A stretch of 37,814 nucleotides of DNA, from assembly GCF_020515525.1 (NCBI RefSeq), contig NZ_JAIYEP010000042.1, positions 1 through 37,814 on the forward strand. The letters are read 5' to 3'. Shown here piece after piece: positions 7,088-18,296 of this stretch. The position numbers and the translations under genes are program-made. The first letter of the stretch is position 1. Each line of letters starts with the position of its first letter. The stretch comes from Rhodococcus yananensis. GTDB taxonomy: Bacteria > Actinomycetota > Actinomycetes > Mycobacteriales > Mycobacteriaceae. The notes under the pieces were generated by a model. That model had not been told where the DNA came from and made no database searches. It saw only the letters and a list, made by a program, of their open reading frames with translations.

Positions 7088-10000
7088 ATGGTGGGGAACT
7101 TCGACTTCCTACAGGCCGAATGGCCGCAGCTGCATGCCGAGGCCAAGAAGGCCGAGCGCGACGCACTCTTCGACCCGCGAACCACCTGCTTCTACGCCCG
7201 TCGCGTCGTCGAGCACACCGTCAAATGGATTTACCGCACCCAGAACCTGCCGGAACCGTACAAGTCCGATCTTGCGGCCCGGCTGCATGACGGCAAGTTC
7301 GTCGCCGTCGTCGGGCACTCCCTCGTCGCGAAAATGGATCTCATCCGCCGGCTCGGCAACACCGCCGTCCACGAGACCAGGCCCGTCCCGAAGGACGCAG
7401 GCACGAAGGCGCTCGCGGAACTGTTCCACATCCTGTCCTGGCTGGCCCGCAACTATGCGACGCAGCCGTCGAGCAAGCCGTCGCCGCAGCAGCAGTTCGA
7501 CCCGGCGCGGCTGCCCAAGCCGGGCGGCGGGGCAGTCGTCGCGAAGACCGTCGCGCAGCTCGGCAAACTCGAAGCCGAGTTGGCCACCAAAGACGCGAAG
7601 CTCGAGAAGTCCGAGGCCGAGAAGCAAGACCTGATCGCGCAGGTCCAGGCCCGCGACGAGGCTGCCGAGACGGCAGACCTGGAGAAGGCGAGCCTCGAGC
7701 AGCTCATCGCGGAGCTGCGCGCCCAGATCGAGGCGGCCCACCAGGCCAGTGCCGTCGCCCCCGACACCCATGACTACGACGAAGCGCAGACCCGCCGCGA
7801 CCTCGTCGACCTGATGCTCCGCGAATCCGGGTGGCTGCTCGACCAGCCGCGAGACCGCGAGTACCCGGTCACCGGAATGCCCGACAGCAAGAGCGGATTC
7901 GCCGACTACGTGCTGTGGAGCGCCGACGGGCGCCCGCTTGCCGTGGTGGAGGCGAAACGGACGTCCGTGGATCCGTTCGCCGGGAAGCAGCAGGCGAAGC
8001 TGTACGCCGACTGCCTCGAACAGATGACGGGGCACCGCCCGGTCATCTATTACACCAACGGTTTCGAGCACCATTTCTGGGACGACCTGCGCTATCCGGT
8101 GCGGCAGGTCGCCGGTTTCCACACCCGCGACGAACTCGAACTTCTCGTCGCGCGCCGAGCCTCGATCCGGCCACTCGCCGACATCCCCGTACCGCAGGAA
8201 ATCGCCGGCCGGCCGTACCAGGAGAAGGCCATCCGCGCCGTCTCCGAACGGTTCGAGCACGAGAACCAGCGGGCCGCATTGCTGGTCATGGCCACGGGTT
8301 CCGGAAAGACCCGTACCGTCGTCGCTCTTGCCGACATGCTGATGCGCGCCAACTGGGTCAAGCGGGTGCTGTTCCTCGCCGACCGCAAGGCCCTCGTCAA
8401 GCAGGCCGTCGCCGCGTTCAAGACGCATCTACCCGATTCGTCGCCGGTGAACCTGCTCACCGACAAGAACACCGAGGGCCGCGTCTACGTCTCCACCTAT
8501 CCCACGATGATGGGACTCATCGACGAAACTGATAGTGGTGCAAAACGATTCGGTCCTGGATACTTCGACCTCATCGTCATCGACGAGGCGCATCGTTCGG
8601 TGTACCAGAAGTACCGGCACATCTTCGGCTATTTCGACTCGCTGCTCCTCGGACTCACCGCCACCCCCAAGGACGAGGTGGACTACAACACCTACCAGCT
8701 GTTCCAGCTCGAAACCGGTGTCCCCACCGACAACTACTCGCTCGATCGGGCCATCAAAGACAAGTTTCTCGTACCGCCGCGCGCGGTGACGGTGCCACTG
8801 ACGTTCCCGCTGCACGGCATCCGCTACGCCGACCTCAGCGACGAAGAGAAGAAGCGGTACGAGGGCATCGACTGGGGCGACGACGTCCCCGACGACGAGA
8901 TCCCCGACGTCGTCCAGGCCGAGGCCGTCAACAAGTGGCTGTTCAACATCGACACCGTCGACAAGGTCCTCGAAACGCTCATGACGCACGGGCATCGCGT
9001 CGCTGGTGGCGACAGGCTCGGCAAGACCATCGTATTCGCGAAGAACGAGCGGCACGCCCAGTTCATCGCGGATCGGTTCGACGCCAACTACCCCGAGTTC
9101 AAGGGCTCGTTCGCGCGCGTCATCACCCACTCGGTGACGTACGGTCAAGACCTCATCGACAAGTTCTCACAACCCGACCAGGAACCGCACATCGCGATCT
9201 CCGTCGACATGCTCGACACCGGCATCGACGTCCCCGAAGTCGTGAACCTGGTGTTCTTCAAACCCGTGCGGTCGAAGTCGAAGTTCTGGCAGATGGTCGG
9301 CCGTGGCACCCGTCTGCGACCAGACTTGTACGGCCCCGGCCAGGACAAGACCGACTTCTTCATCTTCGACGTGTGCGGGAACTTCGACTACTTCGATCAG
9401 CACCCGGACGCCTCCGAGGGTGCACTCTCGCCGTCCCTGTCGCAGCGGCTGTTCACCGTACGCACCGAACTCGTGGCGGCACTGGACCGTTCCGGCGCGG
9501 TGACGGAACTGCGCAAGGCGACCGCGGACACACTGCACACCCAGGTTGCCGGTATGCGGCTCGACAACTTCATCGTCCGCACTCGCCGTCGTGAGGTCGA
9601 GAAATACGCCGACCGCGCTGCCTGGGACTCGCTGACAGAGCAGCAGGCCGCCGAGATCGTCGAGAGTCTCGCCGGGCTGCCGACCACCGTGCGCGACAGC
9701 GACGAGATGGCCAAGCGGTTCGATCTCGTAGTCCTGCGTGGTCAGCTCGCTGTCATCATCGACGACGGCACCCTTCCGAAACACGAGGGCACCATCCGCG
9801 GTGTCGCCGACGGACTGCTCGAGGAAGGGCTGACGATCCCGAAGGTCAAAGCCAAGGAAGAATTGCTCCGCGAGGTCGCGAGCGACGAATGGTGGCAGGA
9901 CGTCACCCCGGAAATGCTCGAACACGCTCGGCGGGAACTGCGATCGGTCGTCGGGCTGCTGGAGAAGAAGAAGCGGGCCATCGTCTACACCGACTTCACT

Positions 10001-10534
10001 GATACCCGCGGCGAGGTCGTCGAAAGGAACATGCCGGAGATGTCGTCCGGTACCGATGTCGAGCGCTACACCGCGAAAGTGCGCGACTATCTGCGTCGCC
10101 AGCCCCACAACCTGGCCCTGCAGAAGCTGCGCTCCGGCAAATCGCTGACCCCGGCCGACTTGGAATCCCTCGAAGAGCTGCTGGCACGCAGCGGCGCCGG
10201 CGACTCCGAGGACATGGAACGGGCCATCGCAAACGCACAGGGGCTCGGGCGATTCATCCGCTCCCTGGTCGGCCTCGACCAGCAGGCCGTGCAGGAAGCC
10301 TTCGCGGAGTTCCTCGGTGAGCGAACCGCCTCGTCGAGCCAGATCGACTTCGTCAACCTCGTGATCAGTCACCTCACCCGGCACGGAGAAATGGATCCGA
10401 AGCTGCTGTTCGAAGCGCCGTTCACCGATACCGCGCCGCAGGGGCCAACTCAATTGTTCGCACCCGAGCAGACAAGACGGCTCGTCGGTGTCATCCGGTC
10501 GATCAGTGACTCCGCAGGAGCAGCCACCGCCTGA
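7088..10534 (+). CDS. HsdR-like type I restriction helicase-nuclease (EcoEI-type), solitary
   Basis: A 1148-residue protein with the architecture of type I restriction R subunits. A DUF4145-like N-terminus (residues 1-120) is followed by a Lys/Glu-rich coiled coil (about 155-225: LEAELATKDAKLEKSEAEKQ). A PD-(D/E)xK nuclease has Asp in FADYVLW near 272 and the EAK motif near 288. An SF2 translocase has Walker A ATGSGKTRT near 402, DEAH (VIDEAHRS) near 497, LGLTATP near 521 and motif VI QMVGRGTRLRP near 735. An EcoEI_R_C-like tail completes it. Such subunits translocate and cut DNA when partnered with HsdM and HsdS; neither is present in this window. ATG 7088 follows GAGAGGA. The MMPL gene starts 13 bp downstream, so they may be co-transcribed. 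Confidence 0.88.
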   Translation: MVGNFDFLQAEWPQLHAEAKKAERDALFDPRTTCFYARRVVEHTVKWIYRTQNLPEPYKSDLAARLHDGKFVAVVGHSLVAKMDLIRRLGNTAVHETRPVPKDAGTKALAELFHILSWLARNYATQPSSKPSPQQQFDPARLPKPGGGAVVAKTVAQLGKLEAELATKDAKLEKSEAEKQDLIAQVQARDEAAETADLEKASLEQLIAELRAQIEAAHQASAVAPDTHDYDEAQTRRDLVDLMLRESGWLLDQPRDREYPVTGMPDSKSGFADYVLWSADGRPLAVVEAKRTSVDPFAGKQQAKLYADCLEQMTGHRPVIYYTNGFEHHFWDDLRYPVRQVAGFHTRDELELLVARRASIRPLADIPVPQEIAGRPYQEKAIRAVSERFEHENQRAALLVMATGSGKTRTVVALADMLMRANWVKRVLFLADRKALVKQAVAAFKTHLPDSSPVNLLTDKNTEGRVYVSTYPTMMGLIDETDSGAKRFGPGYFDLIVIDEAHRSVYQKYRHIFGYFDSLLLGLTATPKDEVDYNTYQLFQLETGVPTDNYSLDRAIKDKFLVPPRAVTVPLTFPLHGIRYADLSDEEKKRYEGIDWGDDVPDDEIPDVVQAEAVNKWLFNIDTVDKVLETLMTHGHRVAGGDRLGKTIVFAKNERHAQFIADRFDANYPEFKGSFARVITHSVTYGQDLIDKFSQPDQEPHIAISVDMLDTGIDVPEVVNLVFFKPVRSKSKFWQMVGRGTRLRPDLYGPGQDKTDFFIFDVCGNFDYFDQHPDASEGALSPSLSQRLFTVRTELVAALDRSGAVTELRKATADTLHTQVAGMRLDNFIVRTRRREVEKYADRAAWDSLTEQQAAEIVESLAGLPTTVRDSDEMAKRFDLVVLRGQLAVIIDDGTLPKHEGTIRGVADGLLEEGLTIPKVKAKEELLREVASDEWWQDVTPEMLEHARRELRSVVGLLEKKKRAIVYTDFTDTRGEVVERNMPEMSSGTDVERYTAKVRDYLRRQPHNLALQKLRSGKSLTPADLESLEELLARSGAGDSEDMERAIANAQGLGRFIRSLVGLDQQAVQEAFAEFLGERTASSSQIDFVNLVISHLTRHGEMDPKLLFEAPFTDTAPQGPTQLFAPEQTRRLVGVIRSISDSAGAATA

Positions 10535-10547
10535 CCAGGAGGATCTC

Positions 10548-12641
10548 TTGAGCACCACGACGACACCGAGTCCGCGCCGCTCGCGTCTGCGATGGCTGAT
10601 ACCAGCCGTTCTGCTGCTGGTGTGGCTCGGGATCGCGGGCGGCGGCGGACCCTTCGCCGGCAAACTCAGCGAAGTCGCCTCGACCGACGCAAGTTCCTTC
10701 CTGCCCACCTCGGCGGAATCGACCCGCGCCGACGAGATCTACGCCGAGTTCCGCGACAGCGACGCGATTCCGGCGATTGTCGTCGCCGAGCGCGACGGCG
10801 GGATCACCCAGGACGACATCGCCTTCCTCGCCACGGAATCGGCGGGACCGCCGCCCATCCCCTCCGAGGACGGGCAGGCAGTGCAGATGATCGTCCCGAT
10901 CGACAGCAACGTCGAGGTCAAGGACGCTGTCGAAGAGCTGCGTACCGCACTCGAAGGCGCACCGGAAGGCCTGACCGTCCACGTGACCGGACCCGCGGGT
11001 CAGGCGGCGGATCTCTCGGCTGCGTTCGCCGGGATCGACGGACTGCTGCTGCTCGTCGCGGGCGGTGTGGTGCTGCTCATCTTGATCGTCGTCTACCGCA
11101 GTCCACTGCTGCCGTTCGTCGTCATCATCTCGGCCGTATTCGCACTCGCGCTCGCCAGCGCGCTCGTCTACCTGCTCGCCGACGCAGGCACGATCGCGCT
11201 CAACGGGCAGAGCCAGGGCATCATGTTCATCCTGGTATTCGGTGCAGCCACCGACTATGCGTTGCTGCTCGTCGCCCGCTTCAGAGAAGAATTGCGCATC
11301 CAGGAAGACAAGTACGCTGCCATGCGCACAGCGTGGCGCGCCTCGCTCGAACCCATCGCAGCATCGGCGGGCACCGTCATCCTCGGTGTGCTCTGCTTGC
11401 TGCTGTCCGATCTGAACTCCAACCGCGGTCTCGGACCGGTCGCCGCGATCGGTATTGCCGCGTCGTTCGTCGCCTCCATGACATTCCTGCCCGCCGCCCT
11501 CGTCCTACTCGGACGAGTCGCCTTCTGGCCCACCCGGCCGCAGTACGAACCAGGCTTCGACAGCGACAACCTGGAACAGGCGCACCGCTTCTGGAACCGA
11601 ATCGCCCAGTGGGTGGGATCGAAACCGCGACCGATCTGGATCGTGTGCAGCCTCGTTCTCGTCGCGTTCGCTCTGCTGCTGCCGCAGTTCAAGGCAAGCG
11701 GTGTCGCCTCGTCCGACCTGTTCCTCCTGCAGACCGATTCGAAGTCCGGACAGCAGATACTCGGTGAGCACTTCGACGCAGGCAGCGGCTCCCCCACCGT
11801 GATCATCGCGAACGAATCGTCGCTCGACGCCGTCACCGACGCCGCCCGCATCGAGGGCGTCACCACCGTCGAACCGGTCACCGGACCCGACGGCAGCGTC
11901 ACAGTCGTCGACGGACAGGTCGCGCTCCAGGCCACCCTCTCCGATCCGGCCGACTCGCTCGACGCCGAACAGACCGTCGAACGCCTCCGTGACGCCGTGC
12001 ACGCAGTGCCCGGATCCGATGCGCTGGTCGGTGGACCCACCGCGGTCGATCTCGATACCAAGGACACCGCCACCCGCGACCGCACGCTGATCATTCCGGT
12101 GGTCGCGCTCGTGGTGCTGCTGGTGCTCATCGTGCTCCTGCGGGCGATCGTCGCACCGATCCTGCTGATGCTCACCGTCATCGTGTCCTTTGCGGCCACG
12201 CTCGGTGTGTCGTCGCTCCTGTTCAACCATGTATTCGGCTTCCCGGGCGCCGACCCCGTGGTGCCGCTGTTCGCGTTCGTGTTCCTGGTTGCGCTCGGCG
12301 TCGACTACAACATCTTCCTGATGACGCGGGTGCGGGAGGAGGCCGCGAGGGTCGGAACCCGGGAGGGCACGCTGCGGGCGCTGACCGTGACCGGCGGTGT
12401 CATCACGTCGGCGGGTGTCGTACTGGCGGCGACGTTCTCCGCGCTCGCGGTGATTCCCCTGCTGTTCCTCGCACAGATCGCGTTCATCGTCGCGTTCGGG
12501 GTGCTGCTCGACGCCCTGATCGTGCGCACGCTGATCGTGCCGGCACTGACCATCGACCTCGGCCGGAGGATCTGGTGGCCGAGCGCACTGTCGCGGAGCG
12601 AACCGCAGCGCGACGAGCAGGCGACGACCCCGGCGGGGTGA
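10548..12641 (+). CDS. MMPL-family RND transporter
   Basis: A 697-residue integral membrane protein. One helix near residue 20 ([18 protein letters not shown]) is followed by an external domain (about 40-165), a helix bundle (about 165-335), a further helix near 370 ([16 protein letters not shown]), a second external domain (about 395-520) and a second bundle (about 520-680). Both MMPL proton-relay motifs are present: [17 protein letters not shown] near residue 234 and [16 protein letters not shown] near 584. Family members export lipids or small molecules using proton motive force. The TTG start at 10548 is supported by AGGAGG five bases before it. It begins 13 bp after the HsdR-like gene and 73 bp before lysX; a link with envelope lipids is plausible but inferred. 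Confidence 0.85.
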   Translation: MSTTTTPSPRRSRLRWLIPAVLLLVWLGIAGGGGPFAGKLSEVASTDASSFLPTSAESTRADEIYAEFRDSDAIPAIVVAERDGGITQDDIAFLATESAGPPPIPSEDGQAVQMIVPIDSNVEVKDAVEELRTALEGAPEGLTVHVTGPAGQAADLSAAFAGIDGLLLLVAGGVVLLILIVVYRSPLLPFVVIISAVFALALASALVYLLADAGTIALNGQSQGIMFILVFGAATDYALLLVARFREELRIQEDKYAAMRTAWRASLEPIAASAGTVILGVLCLLLSDLNSNRGLGPVAAIGIAASFVASMTFLPAALVLLGRVAFWPTRPQYEPGFDSDNLEQAHRFWNRIAQWVGSKPRPIWIVCSLVLVAFALLLPQFKASGVASSDLFLLQTDSKSGQQILGEHFDAGSGSPTVIIANESSLDAVTDAARIEGVTTVEPVTGPDGSVTVVDGQVALQATLSDPADSLDAEQTVERLRDAVHAVPGSDALVGGPTAVDLDTKDTATRDRTLIIPVVALVVLLVLIVLLRAIVAPILLMLTVIVSFAATLGVSSLLFNHVFGFPGADPVVPLFAFVFLVALGVDYNIFLMTRVREEAARVGTREGTLRALTVTGGVITSAGVVLAATFSALAVIPLLFLAQIAFIVAFGVLLDALIVRTLIVPALTIDLGRRIWWPSALSRSEPQRDEQATTPAG

Positions 12642-12714
12642 ACCCCGACGACACGCCCACGACGGGCGAATACGGAGTTTCGGGCGGCGACGCGGGTGCC
12701 GCGCCGCTACCGTC

Positions 12715-15700
12715 GTGAGCATGTCTGCCGATCTCACCGAGCGGCCGGAGGCCCCGACCCGGGTGGGAACGTCCCGGCCGGCCGCGCTCGCCCACCGCCT
12801 GTCCGGACGTCTCGGTGCGGTTCCGCACATCGTGGGTGTCGCGCTGGCCGTGTATGCGGGGATCATGGCGTTGTGGTCGCTCTCGCCGACCCTCCGGTAC
12901 TGGATCCACGCGCCCCGCGCGTACGTCGACGAATACTATTTCGACGCGCCCGACACCAGCCTGTCGTTCGCGCTCGTCCTGGCGGTGCTGGCCGCGGCGG
13001 TCGCCGGTCGCAAACGGATCGCGTGGTGGATCCTCACGATCTACCTCGGTGGGTTCGCGATCACGAATCTGGTGTCCGCCATCGCCTACCGCGATGCCGG
13101 ACATCTCCTCGCGTTCGTCGTGCACGCGGTGGTCGTCGCGATCCTGCTGCTCGCGTATCCCGAGTTCTACACCCGGGTCCGGCGCGGCGCGGTCTGGAAA
13201 GCACTGGGGGTCCTGATCGTCGGGCTCGCGGTGGGCACGCTCCTCGGGTGGGGGCTGGTCGAGTTGTTCCCCGGCACCCTGCCCGGCGCCGACCGGTTCT
13301 GGTGGGCGTTCAACCGCGTCACCGCGTTGACGTTCGTCGACAACGACCAGTTCGGGGGGCGCCCGCACGGCCTGGTCAACACACTCCTCGGATTCTTCGG
13401 GGCACTGGCCCTTCTCGCCGCCCTGATCGTGTTGTTCCGGTCGCAGCGCGCGACCAACGCGCTCACCAGCAGCGACGAATCCGCGCTCCGCGGGTTGTTG
13501 GTGCAGCACGGCGACGATTCGCTCGGCTACTTCGCGACCCGCCGCGACAAGGCGGTCGAGTTCGCGCCCAGCGGGAAGGCCGCGGTGACGTATCGCGTCG
13601 AGGTGGGTGTGTGTCTGGCGTCGGGTGATCCGATCGGTGATCCGGAGGCGTGGCCGCACGCAATCGACGAATGGCTCGATCTGGCGCGTGCCTACGGATG
13701 GACACCCGCGGTGATGGGTGCGAGCGAAGCCGGGGCGACCGCGTTCCGCCGCGCGGGACTGACCGTTCTGCAGCTCGGCGACGAGGCGGTGCTCCACACC
13801 CGCGACTTCACGTTGTCCGGCCGCGACATGCGGCCGGTTCGGCAGGCCGTCAGCCGGGCACGCAAACATCATGTGATGGTGCGGATCCGGCGGCACCGTG
13901 ATCTCGGCGCCGCCGAGATGGCCAACGTCATCCGGCTCGCGGACCTGTGGCGCGACACCGAGGACGAACGCGGATTCTCGATGGCACTCGGTCGGCTCGG
14001 CGACCCGCTCGACGGGGATTGCCTGCTCGTCGAGGCACTCGACGGCGACGACCCCGTCGCGATGCTGTCGCTGGTGCCGTGGGGCACCGACGGTGTGTCC
14101 CTGGATCTGATGCGCCGTAACCCGCAGGCCCCCAACGGCGTTGTCGAACTGATGGTCACCGAGCTGGCGACGCACGCCGACGCGTTCGGAATCGAGCGGA
14201 TCTCGTTGAACTTCGCGGTGTTCCGCTCCGCGTTCGAGGAGGGCGCACGTATCGGTGCCGGCCCGATCATGCGGATGTGGCGGTCGATCCTGTTGTTCTT
14301 CTCGCGCTGGTGGCAGCTCGAGGCCCTCTACCGGTCCAACGTGAAGTATCACCCCGAGTGGGTTCCCCGGTACCTGTGTTTCCGCGACCACCGGGAGATC
14401 CCCCGCATCGGGATCGCCTCGGCGATCGCGGAAGGGTTCCTCACCGTCCCCACCTTCGGCCGACGGAACGCTCTCGCACACACCGGAATACACCCGAATG
14501 TCCCGGTTCCGCTCGCGGAGTCCGGTGTCCTGCACGACGACGGCAGCGCACCCGACGACGCGTCCTCCGGAACCACCGTCGCCGCACACGATCCCCGGCC
14601 CGAGCAGCAGCGGGTGCGCATGGAGACCCTCACCCGGATCGTCGCGCAGGGCGTCGATCCGTATCCGGTGGCGATCCCACCGACGCACGGCAACGCCGAG
14701 GCGCGAGCCGCACGGTCGGGGACCGCGGTGACCGTCGCGGGCCGCATCATGTTCATCCGGGATTTCGGTGGTGTCCTGTTCGCGGTGATCCGCGACCGGA
14801 CCGGCGACCTGCAGATCCTCGTCGACCGCGAGCGCGTCGCGGGTCAGCGATTCCTGTTCGACCTCGGTGACCTCGTGGAGGTGTCCGGGGAGATGGGGCG
14901 CAGTCGCAGCGGTGAGATCTCCGTGCTCGCCGACTCGTGGCGGATCGACGGCAAGTGCCTGCACCCCCTGCCGGACAAGTGGCGGGGGCTCGTCGACCCG
15001 GAAGCGAAGGTGCGTCTGCGCTACGTCGATCTCGCGACCGATCGTGCTGCGCGCCGTCTGCTGGCCGCGCGCAGCGCGGTGGTGCGTTCGCTGCGCGACG
15101 AGTTGCAGTCCCGGGATTTCCTCGAGGTGGAGACACCGATCCTGCAGGCCGTGCACGGCGGCGCGAACGCGGCACCGTTCCTCACCCACATCAACGCCTA
15201 CGACAGCGACCTGTACCTCCGGATCGCTCCGGAGCTGTATCTCAAGCGGCTGTGCGTGGCCGGCATGGAGAAGGTGTTCGAGATCGGGCGGGTGTTCCGC
15301 AACGAAGGTGCAGATTTCAAGCACAACCCGGAGTTCACGATTCTGGAGGCGTACGAGGCGCACAGCGACTACGAGAAGATGATGGTGCTGGCGCGGACAC
15401 TGATCCAGCGGGCGGCGGTCGCGGCGCACGGTCGCGAGATCGTCGTGCGCCCCGGGCCGGACGGCACCCCCGTGGAGATCGACATCTCCGGTGACTGGCC
15501 GGTCCGCACCTTCCACGACGCCCTCTCGGACGGTCTCGGCGTACCCGTCGACGCGCAGACGCCCGTCGAGGTGCTCCAACGGTTGTGTGACGACCGGGGC
15601 ATCGCGTACGACCCGGGCTGGGATGCCGGTACGACGGCACAGGAACTGTACGAACACCTCGTCGAATCACCCACCGAGTTCCCCACCTTCTACACCGATT

Positions 15701-16047
15701 TCCCGACGTCGGTGTCGCCGCTGACGAGGCCGCATCCACGCAAGCCGGGTGTCGCCGCGAAATGGGATCTGGTGGCGTGGGGCGTCGAACTCGGCACCGC
15801 GTACAGCGAACTGACGGACCCCGTCGACCAGCGGACGCGACTGACCGAACAATCGCTGCTCGCGGCCGGTGGCGACGAGGAGGCCATGGAACTCGACGAG
15901 GACTTCCTCACCGCCCTCGAATACGGGATGCCGCCGACCGGTGGGTTCGGCATGGGGGTCGACCGGATCGTCATGCTGATCCTCGGGGGCAGTATCCGCG
16001 AATCCCTCGCCTTCCCCTTCGTGAAACCGCTCCGCACTGGTATGTGA
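12715..16047 (+). CDS. lysX: Bifunctional lysyl-phosphatidylglycerol synthase / lysyl-tRNA synthetase LysX
   Basis: A 1110-residue fusion. The N-terminal half (about 1-600) has several membrane helices and an MprF-type DUF2156 transferase domain ([37 protein letters not shown]) that moves lysine from Lys-tRNA to phosphatidylglycerol. The C-terminal half is a class II lysyl-tRNA synthetase: an OB fold from about 625 ([19 protein letters not shown]), motif 1 LEVETPIL, motif 2 [17 protein letters not shown] near 860 and motif 3 [12 protein letters not shown] near 1077. In mycobacteria LysX modifies membrane lipids and gives resistance to cationic peptides. GTG 12715 or ATG 12721 could be the start; neither has a clear ribosome binding site. 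Length is close to the mycobacterial protein. Confidence 0.93.
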   Translation: MSMSADLTERPEAPTRVGTSRPAALAHRLSGRLGAVPHIVGVALAVYAGIMALWSLSPTLRYWIHAPRAYVDEYYFDAPDTSLSFALVLAVLAAAVAGRKRIAWWILTIYLGGFAITNLVSAIAYRDAGHLLAFVVHAVVVAILLLAYPEFYTRVRRGAVWKALGVLIVGLAVGTLLGWGLVELFPGTLPGADRFWWAFNRVTALTFVDNDQFGGRPHGLVNTLLGFFGALALLAALIVLFRSQRATNALTSSDESALRGLLVQHGDDSLGYFATRRDKAVEFAPSGKAAVTYRVEVGVCLASGDPIGDPEAWPHAIDEWLDLARAYGWTPAVMGASEAGATAFRRAGLTVLQLGDEAVLHTRDFTLSGRDMRPVRQAVSRARKHHVMVRIRRHRDLGAAEMANVIRLADLWRDTEDERGFSMALGRLGDPLDGDCLLVEALDGDDPVAMLSLVPWGTDGVSLDLMRRNPQAPNGVVELMVTELATHADAFGIERISLNFAVFRSAFEEGARIGAGPIMRMWRSILLFFSRWWQLEALYRSNVKYHPEWVPRYLCFRDHREIPRIGIASAIAEGFLTVPTFGRRNALAHTGIHPNVPVPLAESGVLHDDGSAPDDASSGTTVAAHDPRPEQQRVRMETLTRIVAQGVDPYPVAIPPTHGNAEARAARSGTAVTVAGRIMFIRDFGGVLFAVIRDRTGDLQILVDRERVAGQRFLFDLGDLVEVSGEMGRSRSGEISVLADSWRIDGKCLHPLPDKWRGLVDPEAKVRLRYVDLATDRAARRLLAARSAVVRSLRDELQSRDFLEVETPILQAVHGGANAAPFLTHINAYDSDLYLRIAPELYLKRLCVAGMEKVFEIGRVFRNEGADFKHNPEFTILEAYEAHSDYEKMMVLARTLIQRAAVAAHGREIVVRPGPDGTPVEIDISGDWPVRTFHDALSDGLGVPVDAQTPVEVLQRLCDDRGIAYDPGWDAGTTAQELYEHLVESPTEFPTFYTDFPTSVSPLTRPHPRKPGVAAKWDLVAWGVELGTAYSELTDPVDQRTRLTEQSLLAAGGDEEAMELDEDFLTALEYGMPPTGGFGMGVDRIVMLILGGSIRESLAFPFVKPLRTGM

Positions 16048-16198
16048 CACACATCGGTGTCGGCCGCGACCGTGCTCGACGACACAAATGGAAGCGCCGG
16101 TATACAAGATCGGGTCGGCCGGGTAGAACGGTGCGCTGGCGTGCAGTCACGCAGACCGGTCTCGTCGGGATTCTCTCGCGGAAGGAACGACTCGGAGG

Positions 16199-18208
16199 AT
16201 GGACAAACGCGGTATTCGTATGCTCCGGCCCCGCAACTGGCGGCTGGCGTACAAGCTCGGTGTGGTTCTGGCCGTGCCCCTGCTCGCCGCGACCGTCCTG
16301 GGAGGCTTCCGGGTGTCCTCCCAGCTCGACGACGCCCGCCGGGCCGCTGCCCTCGCCGAACAGACCGCGGTGGCCCCCGCGATGCTGGACTTCTCACGAG
16401 CCGTGGTCACGGTGGCGACGACGGCGTCGCTCGGGTTGCCTCCCCAATTCCAGTCGTCCGAAGACATCGAACGGTCGAAGGACTTCGCCGAACGTCTCGC
16501 CGCGCGGAGCGATCTCGACCCGCAGATCGCGCAGGACATCGATTCCGTTCTGGCCGACGGTGAAGCGCTCTACCTCGCCGCGGTCGACTCGCAGATCACC
16601 CCGGACGAGCTGCGCCGCAGCACCACCGACTTCCTGGCACGCTGCCGGAACATCATCCGCGTCGTGTTCGATCTCCTCGAGGACAACGAAGCGCTGGTCG
16701 ACGCCACCAACCTCCTCACGGTGTGGGACGCCCAGGTCAACCTGCTCGCCCAGATGGAATCGTTCCGGTTCCTCGGCACCAACCCGGAAGCCGCCCAGGT
16801 GGTGGCCCAGAACGCGATGAACGACGAGGAGGCCACGCTCGGCCTGCTCCGCGGATCCCGCCTCGACACCGGGCAGATCGACGCGATGCTCACCGACATC
16901 GCGAGCCGGAGGGAGCTCGTCCGCACCCTCGAACCGACCCCCGAATTCGGTGAGCAACTGGGCTTCGCGATGATCTCCGCCTCCCAGCCGTACAGCGACG
17001 CCATCGAGAGCGCCACCCGGAAGATCACCGTGACGATGGACCGGCTCGCCTCCGACGCGCGCAGCGCCGCGATCCGCGACGCGATCCTCGTCGGCGCGAT
17101 CCTCACCTTCGCTCTCGTCCTCGCGCTGCTCGTCGCACGTTCCCTGTCGCGACCGCTGCAGCGTCTGAGGGAGGGCACCCTCGGCGCCGCCCACACCGAT
17201 CTGCCCGCGGCGATCTCCGCGGTGAAGGACGGCGCCGACATCGACAGCGTGCGACTCCCGACGATCGACGTCCACACCGACGAGGAGATCGGTCAGCTCT
17301 CCCGCGCCGTCGACTCGATGAACAACGAGGCGCTGCGACTCGCCGGTGAGCAGGCCCGCCTCCGCAAACAGGTCTCCGTGATGCTCGAAACCCTGGCGCG
17401 CCGCAACAAGAGCCTCGTGGAACAGCAGCTGTCCCTGATCGATTCACTCGAATACCAGGAGAAGGACCCGGTCCGGCTGCAGAGCATGTTCGCGCTCGAC
17501 CACCTGGCGGCCCGCATGCGCCGCACCGGCGAATCCCTGCTGGTACTCGCCGGAACCAGACCTCGCACCCGCACGGCACCGACCCTCATCTCCGATGTGC
17601 TGCGGGGCGCGGTATCGCAGGTGGAGAACTATCAGCGCGTCCGGATCGGTACGACCCCGCACGGGTACTTCACGGGCGTCGCAGTCAACGACGTCGCACA
17701 CATGATCGCCGAACTCCTCGACAACGCGCTGCGGGCCTCACCACCGAACAGTTCGGTGTCGTTCGTGCTCTCCCCCGCCGTCGACGGCGGCCTGCTGCTC
17801 GACATCGCCGACAGCGGCATCGGTATTCCCGCCGACACGCTCGAGGAGATCAACACCCGCCTCGCGCAGGGCGACGACGCCGACGTCGACGCGCCCCGTC
17901 AGATGGGCCTGTTCGTGGTGGGCCGGCTCGCCGCCCGCAACGGCATCAACGTGCGACTCCGACCCACGTTCGACTCCGAGACCAACGCGGGTGTCACCGC
18001 ATCCATCTATTTCCCGGCGTCGATGCTGCTGGACGTGGACACCCGGGCACCCGCACCGATGCGTGAGCGGCCTCGCCGCCTGACGCTGCCCCGCTCCGAG
18101 AGCGACACCGAATACACATCCGTGCCCGCGGACCGGGCCGCGCACCACCACCGGGCACCGACGGAGCCCCCGCATCCGCGGACCGACAGGACGAATCCGC
18201 CGGATTGA
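16199..18208 (+). CDS. CvnA-type sensor histidine kinase with nitrate/nitrite-sensing-like domain
   Basis: A 669-residue membrane kinase. Helix 1 lies at about 17-37 (LGVVLAVPLLAATVLGGF). An extracytoplasmic helical domain resembling the NIT sensor (about 40-290) is followed by helix 2 (about 295-318: ILVGAILTFALVLALLVA), a HAMP-like linker and a DHp-like segment (LDHLAARMRRTGESLLVLAG). The ATPase domain has N-box ELLDNALRASPP (about 503), DIADSGIGIP and MGLFVVGRLAARNGI. In actinomycetes such kinases usually begin conservons with roadblock, DUF742 and GTPase genes; none of these follows here, so this is a solitary copy. ATG 16199 has GGAAGGA and GGAGG just upstream. It is followed by a parS-bearing hairpin. 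Confidence 0.8.
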   Translation: MDKRGIRMLRPRNWRLAYKLGVVLAVPLLAATVLGGFRVSSQLDDARRAAALAEQTAVAPAMLDFSRAVVTVATTASLGLPPQFQSSEDIERSKDFAERLAARSDLDPQIAQDIDSVLADGEALYLAAVDSQITPDELRRSTTDFLARCRNIIRVVFDLLEDNEALVDATNLLTVWDAQVNLLAQMESFRFLGTNPEAAQVVAQNAMNDEEATLGLLRGSRLDTGQIDAMLTDIASRRELVRTLEPTPEFGEQLGFAMISASQPYSDAIESATRKITVTMDRLASDARSAAIRDAILVGAILTFALVLALLVARSLSRPLQRLREGTLGAAHTDLPAAISAVKDGADIDSVRLPTIDVHTDEEIGQLSRAVDSMNNEALRLAGEQARLRKQVSVMLETLARRNKSLVEQQLSLIDSLEYQEKDPVRLQSMFALDHLAARMRRTGESLLVLAGTRPRTRTAPTLISDVLRGAVSQVENYQRVRIGTTPHGYFTGVAVNDVAHMIAELLDNALRASPPNSSVSFVLSPAVDGGLLLDIADSGIGIPADTLEEINTRLAQGDDADVDAPRQMGLFVVGRLAARNGINVRLRPTFDSETNAGVTASIYFPASMLLDVDTRAPAPMRERPRRLTLPRSESDTEYTSVPADRAAHHHRAPTEPPHPRTDRTNPPD

Positions 18209-18217
18209 TCACGTCCC

Positions 18218-18257
18218 GGGGACCGGTGTCGTTTCACGTGAAACGACGCCGGTCCCC
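18218..18257. terminator. 40-nt hairpin containing a parS core
   Basis: Arms 18218-18237 and 18238-18257 are complementary over 20 positions with a single T/G wobble. The hairpin ends GGGGACCGG…CCGGTCCCC and has CACGTG at its centre. It starts 10 bp after the kinase stop codon and would form a very stable RNA stem, but no T-run follows. Its centre is the parS core listed separately, so the symmetry may serve ParB, termination or both. Confidence 0.6.
18231..18244. promoter_or_regulatory. parS: parS centromere core (ParB binding site)
   Basis: GTTTCACGTGAAAC is a perfect 14-bp palindrome identical to the core of the bacterial chromosomal parS site. The outer two positions of the 16-bp consensus (T…A) are C…G here. 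ParB loads at such sites, which cluster around the replication origin. It lies in the intergenic gap between the kinase and phosphatase genes. I found no second full copy in the window. Confidence 0.8.
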
Positions 18258-18296
18258 GCGTCCGTCGCGTCCCCGCGCCGTGGCAGGGTGTGCCCC

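Noticed and set aside
12484-15657. A 1000-codon open frame opposite lysX and the end of the MMPL gene
   Set aside because: Shadow frame: it crosses two real genes and has no recognisable domain.
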